Source: Emydura subglobosa (lineage: Eukaryota; Chordata; Testudines; Chelidae). Taken from it: a stretch of 64,000 bases of DNA. Each line of letters opens with the position of its first letter. Positions within the stretch are counted from its first letter, which is position 1. Below are positions 1-11,715 of the stretch, piece after piece. The stretch is taken from NCBI GenBank assembly GCA_007922225.1, contig ML679995.1:8374689-8438688 (forward strand), in the 5' to 3' direction. The position numbers and the translations under genes were made by a program. A model generated the notes under the pieces. The model made no database searches, had not been told where the DNA came from, and worked only from the letters and a program-made list of their open reading frames with translations.

Positions 1-1654
1 ATATACTTTATATGACCAGAAAGCTTTCCCTTTTTAGCAGGATTTGTTTAAACAATGCAAGCCTTCCTTGGCAATAGGGGGCCATAAATAGAGCACTAAT
101 GGGTCAAGATGTGTGTTTCAGTTAGGGATGTAAAAATTTGTTTAATAAACAATCTGTTTTAACGTTCTAAAAATAGATTTTTTTCCCCTTGTTTTTTACA
201 GTAACTATAGATGATGATTTTTAAACTTTTTTTGCCCTTTAATATTGAGACTTTTGGATTTTTTTGTACGATTTATTTTAGTAAGTGCAATTGTTTTTAT
301 TGTGCCATGTATTGTTTCAGTATTGTAAAGAGATTGTGGTAATTAGCAATGTATTAATTACATTTAATAGATAAAATTACAATTGTATAAATTGTTAGTC
401 ATGTGCCTTATCTCATTTTTTTCAAACTCAAAAGCCTTTGATACGCTAATACATATTTTGACAATTACTATACAATGTGTCTGAGCCTATGTAACTTAAA
501 ATGTACATTGTAGTATGCTTCAGTATTGTTTCTGTAAAATATTTTAAAATAACAACCTTGCAAGCAATTCATTTTGTATGAGAATAGACATTGTCTTGCA
601 TCTCACAGACCTGAGATGCATTATAAACTGTCACTGATTCCTATGCATCTTCAATTTCTTGCTTCCAAAGTCAAGACCAGACACTATGGCAGCAACTATG
701 TACTGGGACACTTGGTCATCCATAAAAATATAGTTTCAAACAACATCAGCTGATCATTGCTAGATCACAAACCATAGTATATATATTAATACAGGTACTT
801 AAATGCCATCAGTCAACATGTCCTTTGCTGCCTTGGAAACAACTGCTATTGTGAAGCTGAATAGTAACAGATTTGATGGAACACATTTAAAAAGAGGAAA
901 GTGTCCCAAAGTTGTGTCTTTTTGAAACTTTTTGAAATAATCTTCAAACATTTGTCTCTTCCGTTTATTGAAGGCAAGTAGTTTTGGAGGTTATTTTTGT
1001 TTGTTTATTTATTGAAAGCATGGAACCAGTCTGACTGTATCAAGAAAACAAGTCGCCATATGAATGGGACTAGAGACTTCGGCACTGACTTTATTTGCCA
1101 GCCAAATAAAGCATGCTCAGAACCTCAAGTGTGAATGTGGGAGGGGGCATTGCTCTTAACTTTCAGAACTTAATGAACTCAAGGACTGTACCAGCTGTGA
1201 AGCTTATGGAGTCTTACCAAGAGTTGGGACCCCAGCCTGGCTTCAGGGAGTTAATACTGGTTTGCTGCGTTCCTTGGTCTCATTTGGAAAGTGCTGCCCA
1301 CTCTGAACAGGATTGCAGGCCCACAGACAAGAATCAGTTTCTTGTGCCTGATGAAAGCCCTGCTGTGTTTTCAGCTCTTCTTCACTGTTGTAGTGGGAAA
1401 GCCTAATGCAGCTCTTCTGAGGGGGAAACAAAGTGAAAGATGGCAGGACTCCAGATGCTCCCCCAAAATACTGCAGGCACTCTAAGTAGATTTGCTGTCT
1501 TTATCAAACCCTGTCGTATGTAAAATAAAAAAAACTTCAAAACATAATTTAATCATGATTTTATATATGTGGCATACTACCCTGAGAGGAGCTCCCTGTA
1601 AACATCTGCAAAACTAATTCTCCTCCAAATCCCTCTTTAAAACTCCTTTTCTGT

Positions 1655-1880
1655 TATGCCTACAAAACCAGCAGCCCCAGCCATTGTCCAAAAACCACTG
1701 CTGATCATGCTGATTAATATTTTCTCCTTGTTTTCTTGGATCTCTTGTCTTATACTTAAATTGTAAGCTTTTTAGAGCAGGGTACTGCCTTACTATTCTG
1801 TGTTTTATCCAGTACTGAGCATTATGGGGTTCTGATCTGTGATTAGGGCTCCTAAGTGCTACAGTAATACAAATAAAAGT
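1655..1880 (+). repeat. SINE 3' part, MIR/turtle SINE-like
   Basis: The segment contains the phrase around 'ttgtaagctttttagagcag' followed by a run ending in 'gctcctaagtgctacagtaa' and 'tacaaataaa'. The same arrangement recurs at 39628-39755 and 57120-57235, all on the + strand. This layout (a 'gtaagctcttt..gcaggg' block, then a 'tggggt' block, then a 'gcta' block and an A-rich end) is typical of dispersed amniote SINEs. The tRNA-like head is not clear in this copy. The family name is inference; the repetition is seen directly. Confidence 0.6.
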
Positions 1881-3621
1881 GCAGAATATGTCCACTGCTT
1901 CACCTTCAAGTTTTTGTCAGTACTAGGCGTCAACATCTGCACACTGAATGCATTTTAACAATAAGCACACCACATTGCACATTCTCCTTCATTTGCCTAC
2001 TCAGACATAGACTGGCTTTGTCTTAGTAAATGTGATGAGTAAATTTAAGACTTGTAGAATGGCAATGATGAAGAATTATGAATTCTAATTTTTCAGTGGA
2101 GATGCAACCACCACGGTGGTTCTGTTGCTTTCTCTTAGCAGAAGAGAGATGACAGCATAATTCTAGAGGAAACTGAATGCTGCCATCCCATTTTCATGAG
2201 AAAACATGCCCCCTCTTGGCTGTAGCTCACCTTTCAAAGCATAAATGTAGCTATGTAATAAATACAGGATCCTGGCTAGCAATCTTTCAAAATAACCTTG
2301 TCAGTTCTAGATTATAAAAAAATAAAGAACGAAAAAAATAGTGAATGCCATCTTCAAAATTTAAATTCAGGGAGTCAGATAATTATCTTCCTGAAAATAG
2401 AATAAGATGAATGTGAAGTAGTTTGAAGGGACTTTTTAGCTCATTAAAATGTTAGAAGCCCTTTGGCAGTGTTCTTAAAAATCTAATTTGCACTTGTGTG
2501 GTAACTTTCATTCAAGGACTTCCAAACATTCCATTGGCTTTAAGTAGGTAATCCTCACAACACTCTAGTGAAGTAGATAGGGAATAGATATCATAGGAAA
2601 CAAAACCCCCGACAGTGAAATATATCTATCTAACTGCAGGGGAATCTAAATAGGTGGAGTGTAATGAACTGACATAGAATTTTGCCAGAACCCTGCTCTT
2701 GCAAAAAGTGCAGTTGGATCTTAATGATCATAAGTTTCTGGGACCCCCTAAGTTTTGTATCATATTCACTCCTTCATTTCCTTGTAGCATTTATTCAGTA
2801 GTGAGTTAAAGGAAAGACCACTCCTTACAGCACTGAGTTTTCCTCGGTGGTTTCCCAATGTAGGTACTAACCTGGTATAATCCTACTTCATTAGCAAGGA
2901 TTTGACTAGGTCACAACGCTGGCAAAGCTGTGGGTATTAAAGCTCAAGCATATACATATGGGGGCAGAATTTTAAAACTTAGGAGTTTGTCTATTGTCCC
3001 CCTCCCTCCGTATTCTACATCCATAACTCTTAGGGGCTCAATGGAAATCACTTACATGTATAAGTACCTAATTTGCAAGTGCAGTCTAATGTAATTCAGT
3101 TATATATTTGCCATACCCATAAATAGGTCCATGTACAAAAATAAAGTCTTGGTTAGGACTATGCTGAAAATCAGGTGATTAAATGGCTTCCTTTTGCAGT
3201 TGGGAGAACAGACACAGATCTGGGTCTCCAAAAGCTTCCTTGGATTGTATTTATTTGAGGATTTAAAATCCTTAATCCAATAGAATTAATTTGCTCCTTA
3301 AAGATAAGAAACATATTCACGTATTCCATGAAGAAAACAAATTGCCTTCTAAAACTGGGAAATCAGGAAACGTATTTCTGCTGTATGATTAATTACATTT
3401 CCAGCTGCTCTGCATGGACTAACGTCCGTACCCACTCAAGACATCCTTTGATTGGATGGGGCTCCAGGTGGGTGGGCCACTGTACCAATTTGCTTAGATA
3501 GGAATAAAGCTCTGATCTCTGGCGTCCCAGCTGAATGATGTAATCAGAGCATTCTTCTGATTTAAAGTTTCTCTTAGATTTAAGATGAAATGAAACTGTA
3601 TTTGGAAGGAAGGGAGTGTAA

Positions 3622-4976
3622 TTGTATTCTGTGGAGTACAGGGTTTTTCAGTGGTCTTTAAAAGAAAGCTTACTAAAGTGTCTTCACTGGTTCCCGGCGC
3701 AGGAGCCAGCAAACAGAGCTGAAAACGGGAGTTTGAGTGTGCCTAAGGAGCAGTGGGGGAGTTGTATGTGTTTGTTTTGTTTTGTTTTTCCCTTCAGTTT
3801 GCAGGAGCTAGTACTGGGTGGTGTACTGAGATCAGCGGACCCTAATTAAGGGGAGGGGCTTCCCTAATTAGGGGCCCTATAAAGGCAGCCACTCAATCAG
3901 GCAGCGGCACAGCTGCAGTGGCATAGGAGCCGGCAAACAGAGCCGAAAACGGGAGTTTGGGTGGGAGTGTGTGGTGGTCTGGTATCGTTGGGGTGCTTGC
4001 TGGGGGTTATTTTGGTAGGTTTTTGTGTTTGTGTGTCTCACTGACAGGAAATAGGGGGAAGGGCTATGACAGGTACAGAGGCAGTAGTGGTAGTTACCCA
4101 AACAGTGGAAGAGACAATGAAGATCACTGGATATGGAAGCTGCTGGATGTACATGATCGTGTAGGGGACACCTCAAAAGAGCTTTGTTTGTATGAAGGGC
4201 CGCCTCATAGAGCTGAATGAAGAGAAGATTCAAGGGTTGGAGATGCAGGTGGAAACTCTGGTTGAGTTTAGAAGGGGGTTCGAGCAGATGATAGAGCAAA
4301 GGAATGAGAAGGCTGTAGGGAAAATCCCAGACTTGCAGATGGAAGTAGGACCAAAGAACTCTGAGGGGAGAATGCTGGGTGAGGAAAGTGGCCGGTGGAA
4401 GCATGTGATTGTGAGAACCCGGCAGAGGAAAAGATGGGCTAGTGAAGGAGAAATAGAGCTCAGAAACAGGTTTGTGGAGTTGGAAAATGAGGAAGGGGCA
4501 CAGCAGGTGGTTGCTGAATGTGAGAGGGCAAGGAAGAAGAGAAGAGCAGTTAGCCCTATACAAAGAGTGGATGAGCCAATGGAGATACCATCAAATAAGA
4601 GCCCCAGGAGGATACAGGAATGGTTGCAGAGGATTTCAAAGGAGAATAGTAGGCGAGATGACTTGCAGTCAGAAAGAACAGGGATAGGCCAGAGAATCAC
4701 ACCATTACTAGGAAAAGGCAGGTCTACGTGATTGGGGACTCCCTGCTGAGAAGAACAGACAGGCCTGTAACTAGAGCTGACCCAGAGAACAGAAGGGTGT
4801 GCTGTCTGCTGGGTGCTAAGATACGGGATGTGAACCTGAGGCTGAAGAGGATCCTAACAGGAGCGGGAAAGAATCCACTGATTGTCCTTCATGTGGTACA
4901 AACTATATGGCTAGATTCTCGCTGGAACGTATCAAAGGAGACTCTCAGGTACTTTTGGAGGACACCAATTGATTAA
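3622..4976 (+). mobile_element. CR1 LINE, 5' region with leader and ORF1, 3' truncated
   Basis: This is the 5' end of a CR1 non-LTR retrotransposon. A GC-rich leader (about 3700-4180) contains a TATA-like 'cctataaaggcag' near 3880 and a 38 bp block present twice (3701-3738 and 3925-3962, 35 of 38 identical). ORF1 follows. The homology stops at about 4973, so the endonuclease and RT ORF2 are missing from this copy. CR1 copies are normally 5'-truncated by incomplete reverse transcription, so a copy that keeps the 5' end and loses the 3' end is unusual and implies a later deletion or rearrangement. No target duplication was found. Confidence 0.75.
4192..4976 (+). pseudogene. CR1 ORF1 remnant with SGNH (GDSL) esterase-like domain
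   Basis: ORF1 of CR1 elements encodes a nucleic-acid-binding protein with a coiled-coil and an SGNH-hydrolase-like domain. Here 4192-4731 reads as a highly charged, helix-prone segment rich in Glu, Arg and Lys. The frame then shifts just before 4731, and 4728-4910 reads IGDSLLRRTD (SGNH block I, with the serine in GDSL), followed by a CCLLGAKIRDV block II-like segment. A one-base loss near 4894 shifts the frame again at the position of the expected GTND block. The downstream reading ends in a stop at about 4973. The catalytic histidine block is absent. With at least two frameshifts it is a dead copy. Confidence 0.75.
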
Positions 4977-7900
4977 ATTGACAAAGAATAGCTAAGATGT
5001 TTTGGATTGCTTTTTTACCCCCTTCCCTACAAATGTGTATGGGGAGATAGCGGTATTAAGAAGTAAAGAACTGTAAGAACTTCACCATTGAAGGTCAGTC
5101 ACAGTGTATGAATGGTGGAAACTCGGAAAACTAATGACAATGTTTTATTTTACTATGTTTTTGGTACAAAAATGTTACCTAGGTCAAGGAAAAAAATTCA
5201 AGCTGATAAGGTTTTAGACCAGTGTCATTTGTTGCTTAATGTTACCTTTGTTTCACACCGCTACAGGTATTTAGTTATTAGCTATTTGAAGCAACCATAG
5301 TGGGTTAGGTGTGTTCTGAACTCTTAATCGCAAAAACAAGTGTGGAGAAAGTAGAAGTTGAGCGCTGTGGGTTAGTGATATGGACTTTGTGGTGTTAGAG
5401 AGAGAAGGGCATGGAAGCCAAGGTAGCAAAGAGAACAGAGTGGAAGGAATTTACTGAAGTGAAGGATGAGAAAGACGAGAGTGGGAGACTATGTGGCAGA
5501 GAGGTCCATGGAGGTTGATGTACTGAAGGTTGCAGGAAGTCCAGGTGGATAAGCGACTGAGTGTTGTTAATTTTAAATGGAACAATGGTTCTTTTGCTGA
5601 AATAGTAGATTTTAAAGTTAAACTGGAAGCTAAGATTATCATAACATTCCAACTTTTTTATTTTAATCAAATGCCACCCTAGACTTTCCCTTCTGTTTGT
5701 TTGATATGCACATAAGGGGTAAAATAAGTATGAGAAATGTACTAAACTGTGATACCATTTTCAGTAAGATACATCTAGTTTATGCCATTTCTTTAAAGTT
5801 TCTTGCAAGGTTTCCAAGTACAATTTTTTTTTCCAGCCTTAAATACTTTGCAACTTCTATCATCCACTGATCTGGTTGAAGCTGGATAATTGTTAATATC
5901 TTTGAGATGACCTGGTTGATGAGATGTTTCTTCAAATTCACAAAGCAAGTTGGTGGTAGAATCTGCTATAGGACCCCAAAATCCTAATTCCTGATCCCCA
6001 GTAATAATTACTTATGACATTGTCACTGCTTTTTAAAGTTAGACTGCTCGCTCCCCCATTGGGCAGTGTGTTGCTTTTGGACATTGGATGGTCATTAAGA
6101 TAGGTCTTAATGTATTTAATGTTATGGAAGGGGTTTCAGGACCTCATTTAAAAATACTCTACCCAATTCATTTCATTGAGCAAAACAGACTACTTAGTCT
6201 TCTCCAGCTACTTATGTGTAGATTGCATTCTACAGAGAGCACAGAAAAGAAATATCCTTTATAGGAAGCTTAACAATGACCACAGTGGACCAAACCAAGT
6301 GTCCATGTAGTGAATATCCTGTCTCTCTAATAAGGGCTTGAATCAGATATGTCAGCAGTGTCTTGGGCCTAATTCTCCATTCCATTATACAGGTGTAACT
6401 TGTTTGATCTCATCTGTGGTTCAGAATTTTTTTATTCATGAGGACTCTGACACTTTATTATCAGAGCTGTGGGCTGATCACTAGTGCATTGTGAAGTGTA
6501 GTTTGGGAGATTAAAACAATAGAGAGGTGCCAGGAGATGTTAATTGTTTAAACATTATCTTTCATGGTTCAGTCCTGAAAACAGATTGTTTATTAAAAAT
6601 CAATTGTATATGTATCATTAATTTATAAAAACCCGCAGTGTCAGCTGTTAAAATGTTAATGTGGTTTGAACTACATTTTTTAGAAACATCTTAGTTACCT
6701 ATGCAAATATATTAATTAGTATCTCTTATTCCATGTATATATTAAATACAAAAATATTAAATTAGTCACGAGTTTCTTTTTGTTTTATCCACACATTGTC
6801 TCTTGACTCTTCAAGGTGACAGATTTGAATAAATGAACAGAAAGAAGAACATCCCAAACTTCTTAGTTAAACATACGTTATAACTTTGGTATATATCAAA
6901 GGCTACTTCTTTAATAACTAAATTTATAAAAAATAACTTTAAAAAGTTATTCACTTCACTGGTGATTCACTTTGAGTCTTTCAAATTGTCAAAAGAATTT
7001 TTTGAGCACGTTCTCCTTACGTCTGAAGAATTTAATGATTGTGTTGTGCCAATTACTGATTATTTTGTAAACTAATTAAGCATCTTTGTGGTGTCTCTGA
7101 AAGCTGACCATTTTAAAATTATAGTCCAGGTTCACAACAGGTATCAGGATCACTCAGCCAGTGATAAAGTATTCAGTAAAATGTGCTTGGATGCATGGCT
7201 TTTGGAAAATATTAGTAGATCTGATTTTTAAAAGTGGTCACCTAGGAGCTGTCAAAATGGGGTACTTTTTAGATTAATAAATATGGACTCTGGAGCCTAG
7301 CTTGAGACCCTATTAAAAACAACCTTGGCGATATATAATATTGAAGTAAGGCTTTCTAGATGTATATTCAGAGTATGTTATGTACTGTATGTGGTGCAAA
7401 TTGAAAGACACCTGGTATGATTTCATACATCTTGAATTTATGTGGTTTTAAGTTCTTCTGTCTGTGCCATAGAGTTCATCCTCTTTTGCTGTTTTTGTTC
7501 AAGTTTAAATTGTTTTAATGATGGACCTTCCACTTTTTCCACTGAGAAACTATTCTACTGGCTAATAGATTTCTGTAGAAAACCTTCCTCATATTCTGCT
7601 TACATTTTCAAGATTTGGACCTCCTCGGACCACCCTAAATGATTCCTTTCCCCTCCCCTTAGTGCTTGCTTCAAAAGGTTAGTCGCCCTTCGTTCTACTT
7701 TAGCCATCACTTTAGCCAAACTCTCTCATATATATTGTTCTTCTAATGGTTTCTTACAAATCAAGTTTCTCTAGTCCGTTAATCGTTGCTTTTCTGTAAT
7801 GTGGGTTCAGTGTTATCAGAGGTAGTTTGAAAATCATAAAAAATGTGTTCACTTTTTCATTGAAACATGGAGTAGATCTATTGCTTGTACAAAACAGGGA

Positions 7901-8429
7901 GTTTTTTCAAAAATATTTTGCTAGAATACCTTTTTTCTAACACGTGATTGATGTAGGTTACTTAGCAAATAAGATGACAAATACAGCGGGCCTCCTAGAG
8001 ATTAATGAGAAGAATTAGAATTTCTTCTGTCTGTCTGAGGGGTTACTGAATAACTTTTCATTTGTAGCTGTTTACAAGCCTTCTGATGATTTTTAAATGT
8101 TAACTATCTGTTATTATTTGCACTTTATTGGCAACACACACTTCCCAAAATGAAGTTGAGAGTTGTAAGCATTGATCGTACCATGTGAGATAGTTTGCAT
8201 ATGGCTGTAAGCCGTTAAAAGCAGATTGACAATGGACACCAGACAATGCTGTTCATATTATTGTGTGAATAGAATTCTAAATTTTCAGAGGCCCTGGTCT
8301 TGCAGAGAGACGTATGCTGTTATTACAGCCAGAGGTGTTAATATGTTTGTCATGGTGCCTGGAGTGGCTCATAGCTAAAAGCACCAAATTCAGATCAGAC
8401 TATCGGCAATCAGGACAGACATCCCAGAC

Positions 8430-9510
8430 TGGTGGTGTATTCTATTGTTAGATTTCACCAAGCCAGTAACAAAAATGTACTCATGGATCACTATATTCAT
8501 TTCACCCTTGAGCCACCAACAGTCCCGTTTAGGCTCTCCAGCTCCTACTTTGCCACCCAGACAGACTGGACTTCATGTTGAAAAGTTATTAAAACCAAAA
8601 TTCACCACACATTAGGTTACTTCCAGCCCCGAAGAGCCAGTCTCTTATCTCAGGTCTGAATATGCTCCAGATCTTACCAAAGACATCGCTGTAGCCAATC
8701 CTTCAGTAAACTACAACTAAAGATTTATTAATTAGAAAAAAGTAATGAGAGTTATAGCAAGGTTAAAGCAGATAAAATACATTACAGGTGAATTAGGGTT
8801 TGTAGGTTCAAAATAAAAGCAGAGATGTAACAATCTGCCCATCTCATAATCTTTTAATAAATTCTCTCAGGGTTCTCCCGAAATGGAATTGGGGAACTCG
8901 GCTTTATATCTGGGAAGCCCCCTGAGAGCAACCGAAAAGATCAGAGATGGCAGGATCGTTCCCAAGCTCCAGTATTTATAGTTGAAAACAGCCGCCAAGT
9001 GCTTGTAGCACAGCATGGGTCTGTAGATTCCCCTTTGTTGAGCACACAATGTCTCGTGCTTTGAAGTTAAGGTTCTTTCTTGCTGAGCAGCTTTAGACAG
9101 ATGGGTGTAGATAAACAGGAACAATGTGATAGCCAAAACCATTTAGCTTCCATGCAGTTTTACACACCAAATGAGTTCACAACTAAACACTAACACACAT
9201 TATTGTTCCAGATTAAGTATCCTGATTGCAACCACAGGTAAATTTAGTGTAAATGTCATTAACGGGGCATGGGCCATGTAAATGCAGTGTGACATCTTCC
9301 TTTGTTCTGTTCTAACAAGTGAATACAATAACATTGGCAACCAACAGGTTCATAGACAAGTGGCTATATAACAGCAGTATTTCTTCTGATCCAGGGTTAT
9401 TTACTACAGCGCATGCATAATAGCAAAGAAGCAATGGGATATAGTGAAACTTAACAATTCAGTTACATTATACAAGTAGATTGATTTGCATATTACAATG
9501 TGTCTTGACA
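8430..9510 (-). mobile_element. Putative solo LTR-like repeat (endogenous retrovirus type)
   Basis: On the minus strand this block has an LTR-like order. A long AT-rich U3-like segment begins TGTCAAGACA at 9510. A TATAAAG box lies at 8908-8902, and an AATAAA signal 170-180 bp further on at 8729-8724 is followed by about 290 bp that could be U5. No protein-coding remnant is present. I could not find a matching target-site duplication, so the borders are approximate and the call is tentative. It could instead be another class of interspersed repeat. Confidence 0.4.
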
Positions 9511-9786
9511 TTCCTCCAAGGTTCACAGACAAGTGAGTTGTCTATTGCTTTTAATCTAAGCAGGTTTGCCTGCATCTCAAGGTCTTTACTGGATCAGGGC
9601 CATACAGACTTTTCAAACTGGAACTGATCAGCCTAGGTCTCTAGTGATCTTGGAAGGAAAGTCACTTGGGTAATAATCAAGATAAGATAATCCCTGCATT
9701 TTACTATAAAGAAAAGTAAATTACTAAATGGACTCTTAGATGAGCTTCTGAAATATACTTTGAAAGTAAGAATCATAATACTAAAC

Positions 9787-10187
9787 CAGGGGTCCCCAAA
9801 CTACAGCCCGCAGGCTGCATCCGACCCGCTGACACATTTTGATCAGCCCGCTGAATCCAGTGGTATTACAATTACGTGCGGCCCTTCATAACATAACACG
9901 GGGGTCAGCAACCTTTCACAAGTGGTGTGCCAAGTCTTCATTTCCCTCCGCCCCCCGTCTCCATCCCTTCTCCCCACCCCTCTTCCATTTGGGCCCAGTG
10001 CCCTGACCAGGAGCTACTCCCAGCCCCGAGCAGCACTGCGCAGCCTCCACTCCCCCCTCCCAGCCCTTCTCCCGCCCCTGCCACATGCCATAGGCCCAGC
10101 TCCGTGGCTAGAAGGAGCCACTCTGGCCCACCATAAGAACAAAATTGAGTGATGCAGCCCTGGCAGCTGAAAGTTTGGGGACCCCTG
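9787..10187. mobile_element. Non-autonomous hAT DNA transposon (401 bp) with perfect TIRs and TSD
   Basis: The element starts CAGGGGTCCCCAAACT and ends with its exact 16 bp reverse complement. It is flanked by the perfect 8 bp duplication TACTAAAC at 9779-9786 and 10188-10195. An 8 bp duplication with CAGGGG-type ends is diagnostic of hAT elements. The interior is GC- and pyrimidine-rich (about 9950-10110) and has no transposase, so it is a MITE-like derivative. A second hAT-like start ('gtcagcaacctttcacaag', about 9903) lies inside, which suggests a chimeric or nested origin. Confidence 0.92.
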
Positions 10188-10469
10188 TACTAAACTTTGG
10201 AGCTTTTAAAAGTGAACAGTGTTAAGTATATACATAAGTTTAACGACATTCAAACCACCTGCCAGAGAATTTACTTTACAACAGCTTCAAAACACTTTGG
10301 TGGCCAGTGACTTTAAGTGGGATCTGAATCTTCTATTTCATACTGTTGCTTGTGATTTTTATCCTCCTCCCAGAAATCACAATGCTGTGTTGTTAAAACA
10401 ATACTCTGCAGTGTGAGAGTGAGCAACGCAGTGGTAGAACTAAAAGCATATAATGTCTATATTACGAGT

Positions 10470-10733
10470 ACATAAAAATGGACATACTGGGTCAGATCAA
10501 TGGTCCGTCTAGCCCAGTATCCTGTCTTCCAACAGTGGCAATGTCAGGTGCTTCAGAGGGAATGAACAGAACAGGTAATCATCAAGTGATCCATTCCCAG
10601 CCTCTGGCAAACAGCAATCCCAGCCCATCCTGTCTGAAAGGCATTGATCGACCTATCCTCCATGAACTTATCTAGTTCTCTTTTGAACCCCGTTACAGTC
10701 TTGATCTTCACAACATCCTCTGGCAAGGAGTTA
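10470..10733 (-). mobile_element. CR1 LINE 3' end (outer element, distal part)
   Basis: Read on the minus strand this is the 3' end of a CR1 element. It runs from the 'cttgccagaggatgttgtga' segment to the 'actgggctagacggaccatt' segment and a tail resembling 'ccagtatgtccattttta'. The same 3' end occurs in + orientation at 35510-35828. Together with 11716-12330 it forms one CR1 copy split by the younger CR1 at 10734-11712. Confidence 0.85.
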
Positions 10734-11712
10734 ATAGAATCATAGAATACTAGAGTTGGAAGGGACCTCAGGAGGTGATCTAGTCCAACCCCCTGCTAAA
10801 AGCAGGACTAACCTGTATTTCTTTAAAATACAGTCAGCTCTCTTGGATTCCTTTCCCCCTCATATTAGCCTCCCAGAGGATTCTGCCCATCAGCTCCCTG
10901 AGGGAATCAAAGTTTATCCATAGTCCATATCCTGCTGTTCTCCTTTCTTCCTTTTGTCAGGATCCTGAACTCTACCATCTCATGGTCACTGCTGCCCAGG
11001 TTGCCACCCACTTCAACTTCCCCTACCAAATCTTCCCTGTTTGTGAGCAGCAGGTCAAGAGAAGCACAGCCCCTAGTTGGTTGCTCCAGCATTTGCACCA
11101 GGAAGTTATCCGCAACACACTCCAAAAATTTCCTTGATTGTATGTGCTCTGCTGTATTGCTCTTCCAGCAGATGTCAGGGTGATTGAAGTCCTCCAAGAG
11201 AATCAGGTTCTGTGAACTGGAAACTTTCCCTAGTTGACTGAAGAAAGCCTCATCTACCTTGTCGTCCTGGTCTGGTGGTCTATAACAGACACCCACCACA
11301 ACATCACCCTTATTGTTCTTGGTTCTAACCTTAACCCAGAGACACTCAACTGACTTATCTCCAGTTTCATACTGGAGCTCAGAGCAATCATATTGCTCTC
11401 TTACATACAGCGCGACTCCTCCACCCTTTCGCCCCTGCCTGTCCTTCCTGAACAATTTATACCCATCCATGACAATGCTCTATTCGTGTGAGTTACCCCA
11501 CCAAGTCTCAGTTATTCCAATCATATCATAGTTTCTTGACTGTGCCAGGACTTCCAATTCCTCCTGCTTGTTTCCCAGGCTTCTTGCATTTGTGTACAGG
11601 CATTTGAGATAACTAGCCGATTTCCCTACTTTCTTGGTGCAATTCCGGAGGCCTCCCCTGTTGCACCCTCCTCCTTCTGCTTCCTCTTGGTGTCCCACTT
11701 ACCTCCAGGCTT
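10734..11712 (-). mobile_element. Internally deleted CR1 LINE nested in an older CR1
   Basis: On the minus strand the copy begins in the region upstream of the endonuclease (about 11712). It continues through most of the endonuclease domain to about 10880 and then reaches the CR1 3' tail directly, with 'ggttggactagat' near 10790 and the terminal 'attctatgattctatt' at 10749-10734. Nearly all of the reverse transcriptase is missing; the junction lies at about 10810-10820. It is inserted in the same orientation into another CR1 whose two halves flank it. Loss of the RT while both the endonuclease and the 3' tail are kept points to deletion or template switching. Confidence 0.82.
10907..11698 (-). 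pseudogene. CR1 ORF2 endonuclease domain remnant
   Basis: The minus strand reads as the APE-type endonuclease that begins CR1 ORF2. The block CLYTNARSLGNKQEELE leads to DMIGITETWW, the conserved Glu-containing motif. After a frameshift near 11475 follow [45 protein letters not shown] and [10 protein letters not shown], the last being the conserved S-D-H catalytic motif. The family's usual 'GDFN' motif reads 'EDFN' here. Past about 10906 a further frameshift breaks the reading frame, and the RT that should follow is deleted. This is a defunct mobile-element gene, not a host gene. Confidence 0.88.
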
Positions 11713-11715
11713 AGG

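Noticed and set aside
1113..1406. 97-codon open frame on the + strand
   Set aside because: There is no family resemblance to PIK3C3 or any other protein I recognise. A second frame overlaps it and no splice context was found.
3877..4563. 228-codon open frame on the minus strand
   Set aside because: It is the antisense of the CR1 leader and ORF1. Its Leu/Pro/Ser/His-rich composition is what antisense of Glu/Arg/Lys-rich coding produces.
10571..10590. Candidate donor of the preceding PIK3C3 exon ('acagaacaggtaatcat')
   Set aside because: It lies in a CR1 3' end on the opposite strand, and no kinase catalytic-loop coding precedes it.
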